64,000 nucleotides of DNA from Thermoanaerobaculales bacterium (GTDB lineage Bacteria > Acidobacteriota > Thermoanaerobaculia > Thermoanaerobaculales > Sulfomarinibacteraceae): assembly GCA_035358815.1 (NCBI GenBank), contig DAOPQC010000003.1, forward strand, positions 434,001-498,000, given 5' to 3'. Positions 17,133 to 27,901 of the stretch are shown in pieces. How positions within the stretch are numbered: the stretch's first letter is position 1; each line of letters opens with the position of its first letter. The position numbers were made by a program, and so were the translations under genes. The notes below the pieces were generated by a model. That model saw only the letters and a list, made by a program, of their open reading frames with translations, was not told where the DNA came from and searched no databases.

Positions 17133-17214
17133 CGGCCTCGCGCCTCCACCCCACCATGGTAGCTGCGGCAGCAGCCGGGCACGCCCCGGCGGTCGGCGGC
17201 CCGGCGTGCGGGCT

Positions 17215-17277
17215 CCTCCGGAAGGCAACCGCCTTTCTCATCCGTTCCCGATCCCGTTCCCGTTCCCGTCCCCGATC
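17215..17277. repeat. GTTCCC tract with CCGGAAGGCAAC lead-in (site R6)
   Basis: CCGGAAGGCAACCGCCT (about 17217-17233) is followed by GTTCCCGATCCC and further GTTCCC hexamers to 17277. No GATC block or facing copy is clear. The rest of the 17133-17350 gap shows no gene. Confidence 0.65.
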
Positions 17278-17350
17278 CGCCCTCCGGCTACCGACGGTCG
17301 TCGTCAAAGACGCGCACGGAGACGCGCGGGGGATTCAGGTCAGGCCGCCG

Positions 17351-17755
17351 TCAGTTCGCGCCGCCGCCGACGTCGAGCCTCGTCGCGGCGAGCCGAACCG
17401 AGTCGGTGAGATCGTCGATCTCCTCGGCGGCGGCGCTGGGCAGCCTCGACTCGGCCTCCGCGAGCTGCCTGGAGGCCGCCTCGAGGTCGATCTCGGCCGG
17501 CAGCTCGGCAACCCGCGCCAGCACGGTGACGCGGTCGGGCAGCACCTCGGCGAAGCCGCCCTGGAGCGCGAGCCGGTGCTCGACGCCGTCCTTGGTGTAG
17601 GCGAGCGGGCCGGTGCCGAGCGCGGTCAGCAGCGGGGTGTGGCCGGGCAACACGCCGAGCTCGCCGAGCAGGCCCGGGATCCGCACCTCGACCACCTCCT
17701 CGGACAGCACCCGGCGCTCGGGGGTGACGAGCTCGAGCAGCAGGCGATCGGCCAC
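17351..17755 (-). CDS. atpC: ATP synthase epsilon subunit
   Basis: Epsilon subunit of the F1 central stalk, 134 residues. The N-terminal beta-sandwich carries VEVRIPGLLGELGVLPGHTPLLTAL; a helical C-terminal hairpin follows (EIDLEAASRQLAEAESRL). The start is a GTG one base after the atpD stop. Last gene of the cluster b'-b-delta-alpha-gamma-beta-epsilon. Confidence 0.96.
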   Translation of the reverse strand: MADRLLLELVTPERRVLSEEVVEVRIPGLLGELGVLPGHTPLLTALGTGPLAYTKDGVEHRLALQGGFAEVLPDRVTVLARVAELPAEIDLEAASRQLAEAESRLPSAAAEEIDDLTDSVRLAATRLDVGGGAN

Positions 17756-17756
17756 C

Positions 17757-19202
<1,446 letters not shown>

Positions 19203-19214
19203 CGCACGCTCTCC

Positions 19215-20073
19215 CTAGTCCGCCAGCGCCTGGGCGCCGGCCACGATCTCGAGCAGCTCCTTGGTGATGCCCGCCTGCCGGGTGCGGTTGTAGAGCAGGG
19301 TCAGGCTGTCGATCATGTCTCCTGCGTTCTTGGTTGCAGCGTCCATCGAGGTCATCCGCGCCGCCTGCTCGGCCGCAGCCGAGTCGAAAAGGCAACGCTG
19401 CACCTGGGCCTCGACGTGGCGCGGCAGCAGCGACGCGAGCAGTGTCGCGGCGTCCGGCTCGTACAGGTAGTCGACCGGCGGGCCTGCGGCCGGCGCCTCG
19501 GCGTCGGCCTTCGGCGGTGAGACCGGCAGCAGCCGCTCGAGCGTGATGTCCTGCCGGATCAGGCTCGCGAACCGGTTGTAGAGCAGCCAGACCTGGTCGA
19601 CCCGGCCCGAGGTGAAGGCCTCGGTGAACATCGCGCCCAGCCGCGGCCCGACGTCGGCGGAGAGCCTCGACATCGTGTCGCGCTCGGCGTGCACCAGTGG
19701 CCAGCCGCGACGCTTGAAGAAGTCCGCGGCGCGGCGGCCGATCGCCACCAACTCCACGCTCTCCGAAAGTCCGGTCCGCTGCAGGACCTTGCTCGCCTCG
19801 CGCAGCAGGTTGGCGTTGAACGAACCGCACAGGCCCTTGTCCGAGCTGACCACCACCAGCCACGCCCGCTTCCCCGGGCGGCTCTCGAGCAGCGGATGGC
19901 TGTGCTCGGTCCTGGCGGCGAGCGAGCCGAGCACCCGCGCCATGGTGTCGGCGTAGGGGCGCGCCTGGGTGATCGCGGCCTGGGCGCGTCGCAGCTTGGC
20001 GGTCGCGACCATCTTCATGGCCTTGGTGATCTGCTGGGTGCCGCGCACCGAGCGGATCCGCCGCCGCAGGTCC

Positions 20074-20087
<14 letters not shown>
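19215..20087 (-). CDS. atpG: ATP synthase gamma subunit
   Basis: Central-stalk subunit of 290 residues. The N-terminal helix LRRRIRSVRGTQQITKAMKMVATAKLRRAQ and C-terminal MTSMDAATKNAGDMIDSLTLLYNRTRQAGITKEL form the coiled coil that rotates within alpha3beta3. The start is a GTG at 20087, overlapping the end of atpA by 14 bases. A short Ala/Pro insertion (PPKADAEAPAAGPPVDY, near residue 196) is a mild peculiarity. Confidence 0.97.
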
Positions 20088-21612
<1,525 letters not shown>

Positions 21613-21616
21613 CGGT

Positions 21617-22168
21617 CTACTCCGTGATGGTCTGTCGGGTCAGCCGGTCGACCTGGCCGACGAGCGATCCGTCGTACAGCTTCGAGCCCACCTGGGCGCG
21701 GAAGCCCGCCAGCAGCTCGGGCCTGCTGATGAACTCGGCGGCGATCTCGATCCCCAGCACCTCGGCGAGCGCGCGCGCGATCTGCCGTTGCTGCTCGGCC
21801 GGGAGCTCGCCGGCGACCTCGATCCTGGCCCGCTGCCTCCCCTGGGCACGGTCCACCAGCTCGCGGTAGGCGGTGGCGATGTCGCGCATGTGCTCCATGC
21901 GGTAGTGCTGCTGGACCACCTGCACGAAACGACGCGACGGCTCGGTGATGGCCAGCGAGTCCAGCACCGCCTCGAGGATGTCGGTCTTGGTCTGGACCGA
22001 CACCATCGGCGTGGTGAGGACGCGCAGGAGCTCGGGAACGGCCTCGATGGCCTCGGCCACCCGCGCGAGCTCTTCGATCGGCCCCTCGACCCGCTGCGGG
22101 TCCTGGCCGTTGACGACCTCGTACAGGGCCTTGGCGTAGGGCAGGGCTCGGAATCGTGCCATGGTCAC
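21617..22168 (-). CDS. atpH: ATP synthase delta subunit
   Basis: Peripheral-stalk subunit joining F1 to the b dimer, 183 residues. The N-terminal part RFRALPYAKALYEVV and C-terminal ISRPELLAGFRAQVGSKLYDGSLVGQVDRL fit the OSCP/delta family. The GTG at 22168 overlaps the atpF stop by four bases (GTGA); an in-frame ATG two codons later is an alternative. Confidence 0.95.
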   Translation of the reverse strand: MTMARFRALPYAKALYEVVNGQDPQRVEGPIEELARVAEAIEAVPELLRVLTTPMVSVQTKTDILEAVLDSLAITEPSRRFVQVVQQHYRMEHMRDIATAYRELVDRAQGRQRARIEVAGELPAEQQRQIARALAEVLGIEIAAEFISRPELLAGFRAQVGSKLYDGSLVGQVDRLTRQTITE

Positions 22169-22743
22169 TTCCCGGGGGTCGACGAGCGAATCGCCGACAG
22201 GCTCCGGTCCAGGATCCGTCGCCGGTCCTCGCCGGTCAGCTCCTCGTCCAGGAGCTGCTTGGTGAGCCGAGCCGTGAGCTCGGCGGTCTCCTTCGACAGC
22301 GCATCGCGCGCCTCCGCGGTCCGCCGCCGGATCTCCTCGTCCACCCGCTGCAGGAAGCGCTCCTGATCGTGGGCGGTCTGCTTCGCGATCTCGTCGGCCT
22401 CCGCGGCGCCGGCCTGCTCGGCGCGCGCCTTCATCGCGTCGATCTCGCGCTCCACCTCGGCCAGCCGCCGGCCGACCTCGTCCCGGAGGGACTCGGCCTC
22501 GGCGAGCTTGGTGCGCGCCTGCTCGAGCTCATCGCCGATCGCCTCGCGCCGCGCCTCCAGGAAGCTGGCCATCGGCCTGCCGACGAAACGGGCCAGCAGC
22601 CACAGGAACAGCGTGAGGTTGGCCGCGAACAGCGGCGGCAGCAGCGCGTCGGGCAGGCCGAAGAAGTTGCCGCCGAGCGGCACGATGCGGGCAAAGACGA
22701 GGGCGCACAGGAAGAGGAGCGCCCACATGCCGAGGCGTTTCAC
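22165..22743 (-). CDS. atpF: ATP synthase b subunit
   Basis: Peripheral-stalk subunit, 192 residues. It starts with a hydrophobic helix (about 7-22) and has a second hydrophobic stretch around LLPPLFAANLTLFLWLLARFV that is probably the real anchor, followed by a long charged coiled coil. The GTG start overlaps the stop of the upstream b'-like gene (GTGA). The extra N-terminal hydrophobic stretch could act as a signal-like segment. Confidence 0.9.
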   Translation of the reverse strand: MKRLGMWALLFLCALVFARIVPLGGNFFGLPDALLPPLFAANLTLFLWLLARFVGRPMASFLEARREAIGDELEQARTKLAEAESLRDEVGRRLAEVEREIDAMKARAEQAGAAEADEIAKQTAHDQERFLQRVDEEIRRRTAEARDALSKETAELTARLTKQLLDEELTGEDRRRILDRSLSAIRSSTPGK

Positions 22744-23171
22744 GATGCCACCTCTCGGCCGAGCAGCCGGGCCGCGAACAGGCGCGCGAGCTCACCGGCG
22801 CGGGCCTGCAGCTCGGTGCGGGCCGCGGCGGACTCGGCGTCGAGGGTGGCGAGCGCGTGGCCCAGGCGGTCGTCGGCCTCGGATCGCGCCCGCTCCAGCG
22901 CCGCCTGCCGGCTGTCCAGCGCCCGCTGGCGGTGCCCGCCACGGAGGACGGCCGCCGCACGGGCGGCGTTCTGGAGCTCGCCCTCCAGCCGCTCGGTGGC
23001 GGCGAGGTACTCCCGGTGTGTGGCCTCCCATCTTGCCGCGGCGTCGCCGATGCGGCCCCGCCGCTCCTCGAGCACTTCGCCCACGGGCCTGATCAGGAAG
23101 CGGTGCACCAGCCACATCGTGCACCAGAAGCAGATCATGACCAGCAGCAGCGACAAGTTTGGTGGGGTCAT
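22740..23171 (-). CDS. ATP synthase b'-like subunit
   Basis: A 143-residue second b-type subunit. It has one N-terminal membrane helix (LSLLLVMICFWCTMWLVHRFL) then RPVGEVLEERRGRIGDA and a continuous coiled coil. Two different b subunits in tandem is the arrangement of photosynthetic bacteria, alphaproteobacteria and some other phyla, giving a b/b' heterodimer. ATG at 23171 follows GGGGGAG. First gene of the ATPase cluster; a TTGACC-N17-TAGCTT promoter lies upstream. No a or c subunit gene precedes it. Confidence 0.88.
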   Translation of the reverse strand: MTPPNLSLLLVMICFWCTMWLVHRFLIRPVGEVLEERRGRIGDAAARWEATHREYLAATERLEGELQNAARAAAVLRGGHRQRALDSRQAALERARSEADDRLGHALATLDAESAAARTELQARAGELARLFAARLLGREVAS

Positions 23172-23221
23172 CGACCACTCCCCCGGCGCACTCCGCGCCC
23201 GCCAGGTGTTGGAGGCGGACC

Positions 23222-23250
23222 AAGCTACCAACTCCCGGCGACTCGGTCAA
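23222..23250 (-). promoter_or_regulatory. Predicted promoter of the ATP synthase cluster
   Basis: Minus strand: TTGACC (23250-23245), a 17-base spacer, TAGCTT (23227-23222). It lies 51 bases before the b'-like start codon and just after the bactofilin gene, and is the only sigma-70-like match in that gap. Confidence 0.6.
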
Positions 23251-23285
23251 GAAAGAGAGCTGATCGGGATTCCCAGCCGGGCGGG

Positions 23286-23729
23286 TCAGACCCCCCGCGA
23301 CCCGGATCCGTCGCGCGGCAGCGGGCGCGGACCGGCAGGCGCGGGGCCCGGGCTCGCCGAGGGGTCGGGCGGCGCGCCATCGCGCGTGGCGCCCTTGCTG
23401 CCTTCCATCGTGACCTTGCCCTCGAGAAACGCGCCCGCCTCCATCACCAGCGCCGGGGCATGGATCTCGGCCCAGACCCTGGCCGTGGCGTGGAGCACCA
23501 CCTGCTCGGTGGCGCGCACCACGCCGCGGACCTGGCCGCCGACCAGGCAGCGAGCGACCTCGACCTCACCCTCGATCACGCCCGCTTCGCCGACCACCAG
23601 CTCCGATCTCGAGCGGACGGTGCCGACGAGCGTGCCGTCGATGCGGAACGAGTTGGCGAACTCGAGCTCGCCTCGGATCGTGCACCCGGAGTCCACGAAC
23701 CCGTTGAGTGCCTCGCCTCCTCGAGCCAT
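23286..23729 (-). CDS. Bactofilin family cytoskeletal protein
   Basis: A 147-residue bactofilin (DUF583). The central beta-helix is built from repeats such as GCTIRGELEFANSFRIDGTLVG and GEAGVIEGEVEVARCLVGGQVRG. Short disordered tails flank it; the C-terminal one is Pro/Gly-rich. Bactofilins polymerise without nucleotide into membrane-associated filaments, and in myxobacteria they position ParABS. Here the start codon shares one base with the parB stop (TGATG), so it is translationally coupled to parB, which supports a role in origin or ParABS placement. Confidence 0.92.
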   Translation of the reverse strand: MARGGEALNGFVDSGCTIRGELEFANSFRIDGTLVGTVRSRSELVVGEAGVIEGEVEVARCLVGGQVRGVVRATEQVVLHATARVWAEIHAPALVMEAGAFLEGKVTMEGSKGATRDGAPPDPSASPGPAPAGPRPLPRDGSGSRGV

Positions 23730-24592
23730 CAGCCCCTCCCACCCATCAGCTGATCGTACACGCGCATGAGCTCTGCCTGATCGGCGCAGCGAATCACGAT
23801 CGATCCCCCCCGCCGCCGGGTCCGGATCTCGACCTTGGCGCCGAGTCTCAGGCTCAATTTTTCCTCGGCGCTGCGGATGTTGGGATCGCGCGGCGGCGCC
23901 GCCCGCGGCCGCCTCTCGGCACCCCCTCGCAGCTCGCGGTCGTCGGCCGCCGCGCGCTCGAGGTCGCGCACGCTCAGGCCCGCCTCGATCGCGCGCCGGC
24001 CCCAGGCGATCCGCTCGGCGTCATCGGCGAAGGCCAGCAGCGTGCGGGCATGGCCGGCGCTCAACGCGCCCTCCTCCACCCACTCCTGGATTTCAACAGG
24101 TAACTTCAGTAGACGCAATGCGTTAGCAACAGTGCTGCGATTGATCCCGACGCGGCCGGCGATCTCGGCCTGGGCCAGGCCGAGGGCGGTCTGCAGCTGC
24201 TCGAAGGCGCGCGCCTCCTCGAGCGGCGTCAGGTCCCGGCGCTGGAGGTTCTCCACCAGGGCCAGCTCGAGCAGGTGCTCGTGGCCGAGCTGCTCGCGGA
24301 TCACGGCCGGCACCGTGGCGAGCCCCGCCAGCCGCGCCGCCCGCCAGCGTCGCTCGCCGGCGACGATCACGTACCGGCCGGGCGCGCCCTCGCTGACCAG
24401 CAGCGGCTGCAGCACTCCGTGCTGACGGATCGAGGCCGCCAGCTCCTCGAGGTCCTCGGGGGTGAAGCGCCGCCGGGGCTGGCTCGGATTCGCCTCGATC
24501 CGATCGACCGGGATCTCCACCAGGCCGGTGCGGGCGCGCGGCGTGTCCGGGATCAGTGCCTTGAGGCCTCGCCCGAGGGCCTGCTTGGTCAC
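23729..24592 (-). CDS. parB: Chromosome partitioning protein ParB
   Basis: A CTP-dependent clamp that loads at parS and spreads along DNA, 287 residues. The N-terminal ParB/Srx domain has NPSQPRRRF and the CTP-binding box GERRWRAA; ENLQRRDLTPLEEARAF follows. The helix-turn-helix AEIAGRVGINRSTVANALRLLKLP reads parS, and a C-terminal dimerisation domain ends the protein. The start is GTG at 24592 (VTKQALGRGLKALIP), since this is the family N-terminus. One base separates it from the parA stop. Confidence 0.97.
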   Translation of the reverse strand: MTKQALGRGLKALIPDTPRARTGLVEIPVDRIEANPSQPRRRFTPEDLEELAASIRQHGVLQPLLVSEGAPGRYVIVAGERRWRAARLAGLATVPAVIREQLGHEHLLELALVENLQRRDLTPLEEARAFEQLQTALGLAQAEIAGRVGINRSTVANALRLLKLPVEIQEWVEEGALSAGHARTLLAFADDAERIAWGRRAIEAGLSVRDLERAAADDRELRGGAERRPRAAPPRDPNIRSAEEKLSLRLGAKVEIRTRRRGGSIVIRCADQAELMRVYDQLMGGRG

Positions 24593-24593
24593 C

Positions 24594-25364
24594 TCACGCG
24601 ACCTCCATCCTCTCCAGGTACTCCCGACCGAGGAGCAGGTACGCCTCAGCGCCGCGGCTGCGCAGGTCATAGGCCTGGATCGGCCGCCCGAAGGAGGGAG
24701 CCTCGGCGAGCCGCACGTTGCGTGGCACCACGGTCGAGAACACCAGCTCGCCGAACACCGACCTCACCTCCTGCGCGACCTGTCGGGCGAGGTTGGTCCG
24801 CTCGTCGTACATGGTCAGCAGCACGCCGTCGATGGCGAGGCTCGGGTTGAGAAAACGACGGACCTCGTCCACCGTGCGCATCAGCTCCGACACCCCTTCG
24901 AGCGCGAAGTACTCGCACTGGATCGGGATCAGCAGGGCGTCGGCGGCGGCGAGCGCGTTCAGCGTGAGCAGGCCCAGCGACGGCGGGCAGTCGACGAGGG
25001 CGAAGCGGTAGCCCTCGAGCGGGTGCAGGGCATCGCGCAGCCGGAACTCCCGGCCCACCATCCCGACCAGCTCGATCTCGGCGCCCGCCAGGTCAGGGGT
25101 CGCCGGGATCATGGCGAGGTGCGGGAACTCGGTCGGGACCACGGCCGCGGCGGCGGTGGCGTCGCCGGTGAGCAGCTGGTAGGTGGTGGCCTGACCGGGG
25201 CCGACCTCGACACCGAGCCCCGAGGTGCTGTTCGACTGCGGGTCCATGTCCACGATCAGGGTGGCGCGCTCGTACGCCGCCAGCGTGGCGCCGAGGCTGA
25301 TCGCGGTCGTGGTCTTCCCGACGCCGCCCTTCTGGTTGGCCACCGCGAGCACCCGAGGCCGCAT
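24594..25364 (-). CDS. parA: Chromosome partitioning ATPase ParA (Soj)
   Basis: A deviant Walker-type ATPase of 256 residues that binds DNA non-specifically and is displaced by ParB. The P-loop KGGVGKTT is near residues 12-19 with signature lysine; VDMDPQSNSTSGLG and FALVDCPPSLGLLTLNAL are the further motifs. ATG at 25364 chosen; a GTG two codons upstream is possible. A parS site lies 22 bases upstream. Between parS and parA is an 11-codon frame beginning MFHVKR, which is probably only the translation of parS. Confidence 0.96.
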   Translation of the reverse strand: MRPRVLAVANQKGGVGKTTTAISLGATLAAYERATLIVDMDPQSNSTSGLGVEVGPGQATTYQLLTGDATAAAAVVPTEFPHLAMIPATPDLAGAEIELVGMVGREFRLRDALHPLEGYRFALVDCPPSLGLLTLNALAAADALLIPIQCEYFALEGVSELMRTVDEVRRFLNPSLAIDGVLLTMYDERTNLARQVAQEVRSVFGELVFSTVVPRNVRLAEAPSFGRPIQAYDLRSRGAEAYLLLGREYLERMEVA

Positions 25365-25385
25365 GCTCACGAGCCCTGCCGCCGG

Positions 25386-25401
25386 CGTTTCACGTGAAAC
25401 A
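25386..25401. promoter_or_regulatory. parS centromere site 1
   Basis: CGTTTCACGTGAAACA matches the near-universal 16-base parS consensus TGTTTCACGTGAAACA at 15 of 16 positions and has a perfect 14-base palindrome. It overlaps the end of rsmG: the rsmG stop codon TGA is inside it. It lies just upstream of parA. Confidence 0.93.
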
Positions 25402-25998
25402 TGGTAGGAGCTGCACCAGCCGACCCCTCGACAGGCTGGGCATCGGCGAGCTTAGCACACGCCAGCCCGCCAGTCCGCGCAGCACAGCCTCGTCCTCCTC
25501 GGTCGACCAGAGCACGACCCGGCCACCCTCCGCCACACGGCCCGCCGACCAGCCCACCAGCTCGGCGTGGCGGCCGAGGGCGCGCGCCGCAATCACGTCG
25601 AAGCTGAAACCGGGCGATCCGTAGTCCTGGTAGCGCACCCGCTCCACGGTCGCGTCCAGCCCCAGCTCGCGCACCACCAGGCGGAGGAAGGCCCAGCGTT
25701 TCTGACGCGGCTCGAGGAGCACGCCGCGCCAGGCCGGCCGGACCGCCAACAGCGGCACCCCGGGCAGCCCGGCGCCGCTGCCGACATCGAGCAGCGCACC
25801 GGAGCCAACCAGGAGATCGCGCGCCGCCAGCGCATCCACCAGGTGGCGGCGGACCAGCTCCGAGCGGTCGCGGAAGCTGACCAGGTTGTGCCGCTGGGAC
25901 CAGCGCTCCAGGAGCTCGGCATAGGCCGCGAGGCGGGCCAGGGCGTCGCCCTCGGCGTGCGGCCGCAGCAGCTCGACGAGGCTCAGTTCTTCGGCCAC
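25390..25998 (-). CDS. rsmG: 16S rRNA (guanine-N7) methyltransferase RsmG (GidB)
   Basis: SAM-dependent methyltransferase acting on G527 of 16S rRNA, 202 residues. The SAM-binding motif is LLDVGSGAGLPGVPLL; RHNLVSFRDRSELVRRHLVDAL and EPRQKRWAFLRLVVREL are family segments. A GTG at 25998 is taken as the start, overlapping the mnmG 3' end by 16 bases. The last codons ...PCFT and the stop lie inside parS, so the centromere site constrains the C-terminus. Confidence 0.95.
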   Translation of the reverse strand: MAEELSLVELLRPHAEGDALARLAAYAELLERWSQRHNLVSFRDRSELVRRHLVDALAARDLLVGSGALLDVGSGAGLPGVPLLAVRPAWRGVLLEPRQKRWAFLRLVVRELGLDATVERVRYQDYGSPGFSFDVIAARALGRHAELVGWSAGRVAEGGRVVLWSTEEDEAVLRGLAGWRVLSSPMPSLSRGRLVQLLPCFT

Positions 25999-27899
25999 GT
26001 CTCGCCGTCCCCCTCGATCCCGGCCGTCTGACGCCGGGGCTCGCGGCCGCCACCCAGCCGCCCGATCAGGATCGCCAGCGCCGCCGACGTCACGCCCGGC
26101 AGCCGCTCGGCGTCGGCGACCGTCCGCGGCCGGTGCCGTCGCAGCGCGTCGGCGGCCTCCCGCGAGATGCCCGGGACCTCGCCGAGCTCCAGGCCAACCG
26201 GGATCTCCAGGTGCCGCAGCCGCGCCAGGCGCTCGACCTCGCGCCGGTGACGGACCAGGTAGCCGTCGTAGCGCAGCTCGCCAACCACCGTCCGGCGGTC
26301 CTCCACGGCGAGCTCGGCGAGCAGCGGCAGCGCCGCCGCCACCCGCTCCGCATCGACGTCCTGCCGACGCAGGATCCCGGCCCATGTGGTCGGGCCGGTG
26401 AGGTCGACGCCGGCGATGGCATGCACCGCGGCCCGCGTCGCGGGGTCGGGGTTGACCGCCCGCGCGGACAGCTCCTCCCGGACCTCGCGCCGCCGCTGCC
26501 ACCGCCGCTGTTCCACGTGGAACACCCGCTCGGGGATGAGGCCCAGACGGTGGCCCGTCGGCATCATGCGCTCGCGGGCGGAATCGACGCCCAGGAGCAG
26601 CCGGCGCTCGGCGCGCGAGGTCAGCATCCGGTAGGGCTCCCGGTGGTCCGCGCTGCACAGGTCGTCCACCAGCACCCCGATGTAGGAGCCCTCCCGCGCC
26701 GGCACGAACGGCGCCTCGCCGCGCGCCGCGAGCACCGCGTTGACCCCGGCCACGAACCCGAGGGCCGCCGCCTCCTCGTAGCCGGAGGTGCCGAGCAGCT
26801 GGCCGGCCAGGAAAAGACCCGGCAGCGTCCGACACTCCAGGGTCGGCAGCACCTGGAAGGGTGCCACCACGTCATACTCGACGGCGTAGCCATAGCGCAG
26901 GAAGCGGGCGGCCTCGAAGCCGGGAATGGCCCGCACCACCTGCTCCTGGACGTCCCGAGGCAGGCTGGTCGACAGCCCGTTGACGTACATGCTGTCGCTG
27001 CCGAGCCCTTCGGGCTCGAGGAAGACGGTGTGCTGGCGGTGGTGCGGGAAGCGCACCACCTTGTCCTCGATCGATGGGCAGTAGCGCGGGCCGACGCCCT
27101 CGATCTGGCCCGAGAACAGCGGCGAGCGGTGCAGGTTGTCGGTGATGATCGCCCGCACCTGTTCCGGGGTCCGGGCCACCCAGCACAGGACCCGGTTCGC
27201 CACCGATCGCGTCCGCCACGAGAACGGCCGCGGCACCTCGTCGCCCGGCTCGGCCTGCAGCCGCTGGTAGTCGATGCTGTCGCGCCGCAGCCGCGGCGGC
27301 GTGCCGGTCTTGAAGCGCCGCAGCTCGAGGCCCAGCCCCCGCAGCTCCGGGCCCAGCCCGAGGCTCGGAGGCTCGCCGAACCGACCGCCTGGCCGCCGCT
27401 CGCCCCCGGTGTGGAGGATGCCCCCGAGAAAGGTGCCGGTCGTCAGGAGCACTGCGGCTGCAGACAGTCGGCGGCCATCCGCCAGGCGGACCCCCGCGAT
27501 CGCGCCCGACGACTCGACCAGGCCCACCACCTCGCCCTCGATGAGGTCGATTCCGGCCAAGCGCTGCAGCAATCGCCGCATAATGACCGTATAGCGCCAC
27601 TTATCGCACTGCGCACGCGGCCCCCACACCGCCGGGCCCCGCGATCGGTTGAGGACCTTGAACTGGAGGCCGGCCCGGTCGGTGGCCCAGCCCTGGATCC
27701 CGCCGAGGGCGTCCAGCTCGGCCGTCAGGTGGCCCTTGCCGATGCCGCCGATCGCCGGGTTGCACGGCATCCGCGCCACCGAGTCGAGCGACAGCGTCAC
27801 CAGGCCGACCCGCGCCCCGAGCCGCGCCGCGGCGGCGGCCGCCTCGACGCCGGCGTGACCCGCGCCCACCACCAGCAGGTCGTAAGCCGCTGCCGCCAT
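25983..27899 (-). CDS. mnmG: tRNA uridine-5-carboxymethylaminomethyl modification enzyme MnmG (GidA)
   Basis: FAD-dependent partner of MnmE in modifying U34 of tRNAs, 638 residues. The N-terminal dinucleotide fold is DLLVVGAGHAGVEAAAAAARLG, followed by MPCNPAIGGIGKGHL, TGTFLGG and RYCPSIEDKVVRF. A helical C-terminal domain ends the protein. ATG at 27899, two bases after mnmE. A second parS lies in frame at 26509-26524, encoding VFHVEQ, so the site is tolerated within a surface segment. Confidence 0.97.
   Translation of the reverse strand: MAAAAYDLLVVGAGHAGVEAAAAAARLGARVGLVTLSLDSVARMPCNPAIGGIGKGHLTAELDALGGIQGWATDRAGLQFKVLNRSRGPAVWGPRAQCDKWRYTVIMRRLLQRLAGIDLIEGEVVGLVESSGAIAGVRLADGRRLSAAAVLLTTGTFLGGILHTGGERRPGGRFGEPPSLGLGPELRGLGLELRRFKTGTPPRLRRDSIDYQRLQAEPGDEVPRPFSWRTRSVANRVLCWVARTPEQVRAIITDNLHRSPLFSGQIEGVGPRYCPSIEDKVVRFPHHRQHTVFLEPEGLGSDSMYVNGLSTSLPRDVQEQVVRAIPGFEAARFLRYGYAVEYDVVAPFQVLPTLECRTLPGLFLAGQLLGTSGYEEAAALGFVAGVNAVLAARGEAPFVPAREGSYIGVLVDDLCSADHREPYRMLTSRAERRLLLGVDSARERMMPTGHRLGLIPERVFHVEQRRWQRRREVREELSARAVNPDPATRAAVHAIAGVDLTGPTTWAGILRRQDVDAERVAAALPLLAELAVEDRRTVVGELRYDGYLVRHRREVERLARLRHLEIPVGLELGEVPGISREAADALRRHRPRTVADAERLPGVTSAALAILIGRLGGGREPRRQTAGIEGDGETWPKN
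26509..26524. promoter_or_regulatory. parS centromere site 2, inside mnmG
   Basis: TGTTCCACGTGGAACA is a perfect 16-base palindrome and an accepted parS variant (T to C and A to G at the symmetric fifth positions). It lies within the mnmG coding sequence, 1.1 kb from parS site 1 on the same side of dnaA. Confidence 0.88.
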
Positions 27900-27901
27900 C
27901 G

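Noticed and set aside
25365..25399. Eleven-codon MFHVKR frame before parA as a leader peptide
   Set aside because: It is simply the translation of parS plus a few codons; no ribosome site or attenuator structure is seen.
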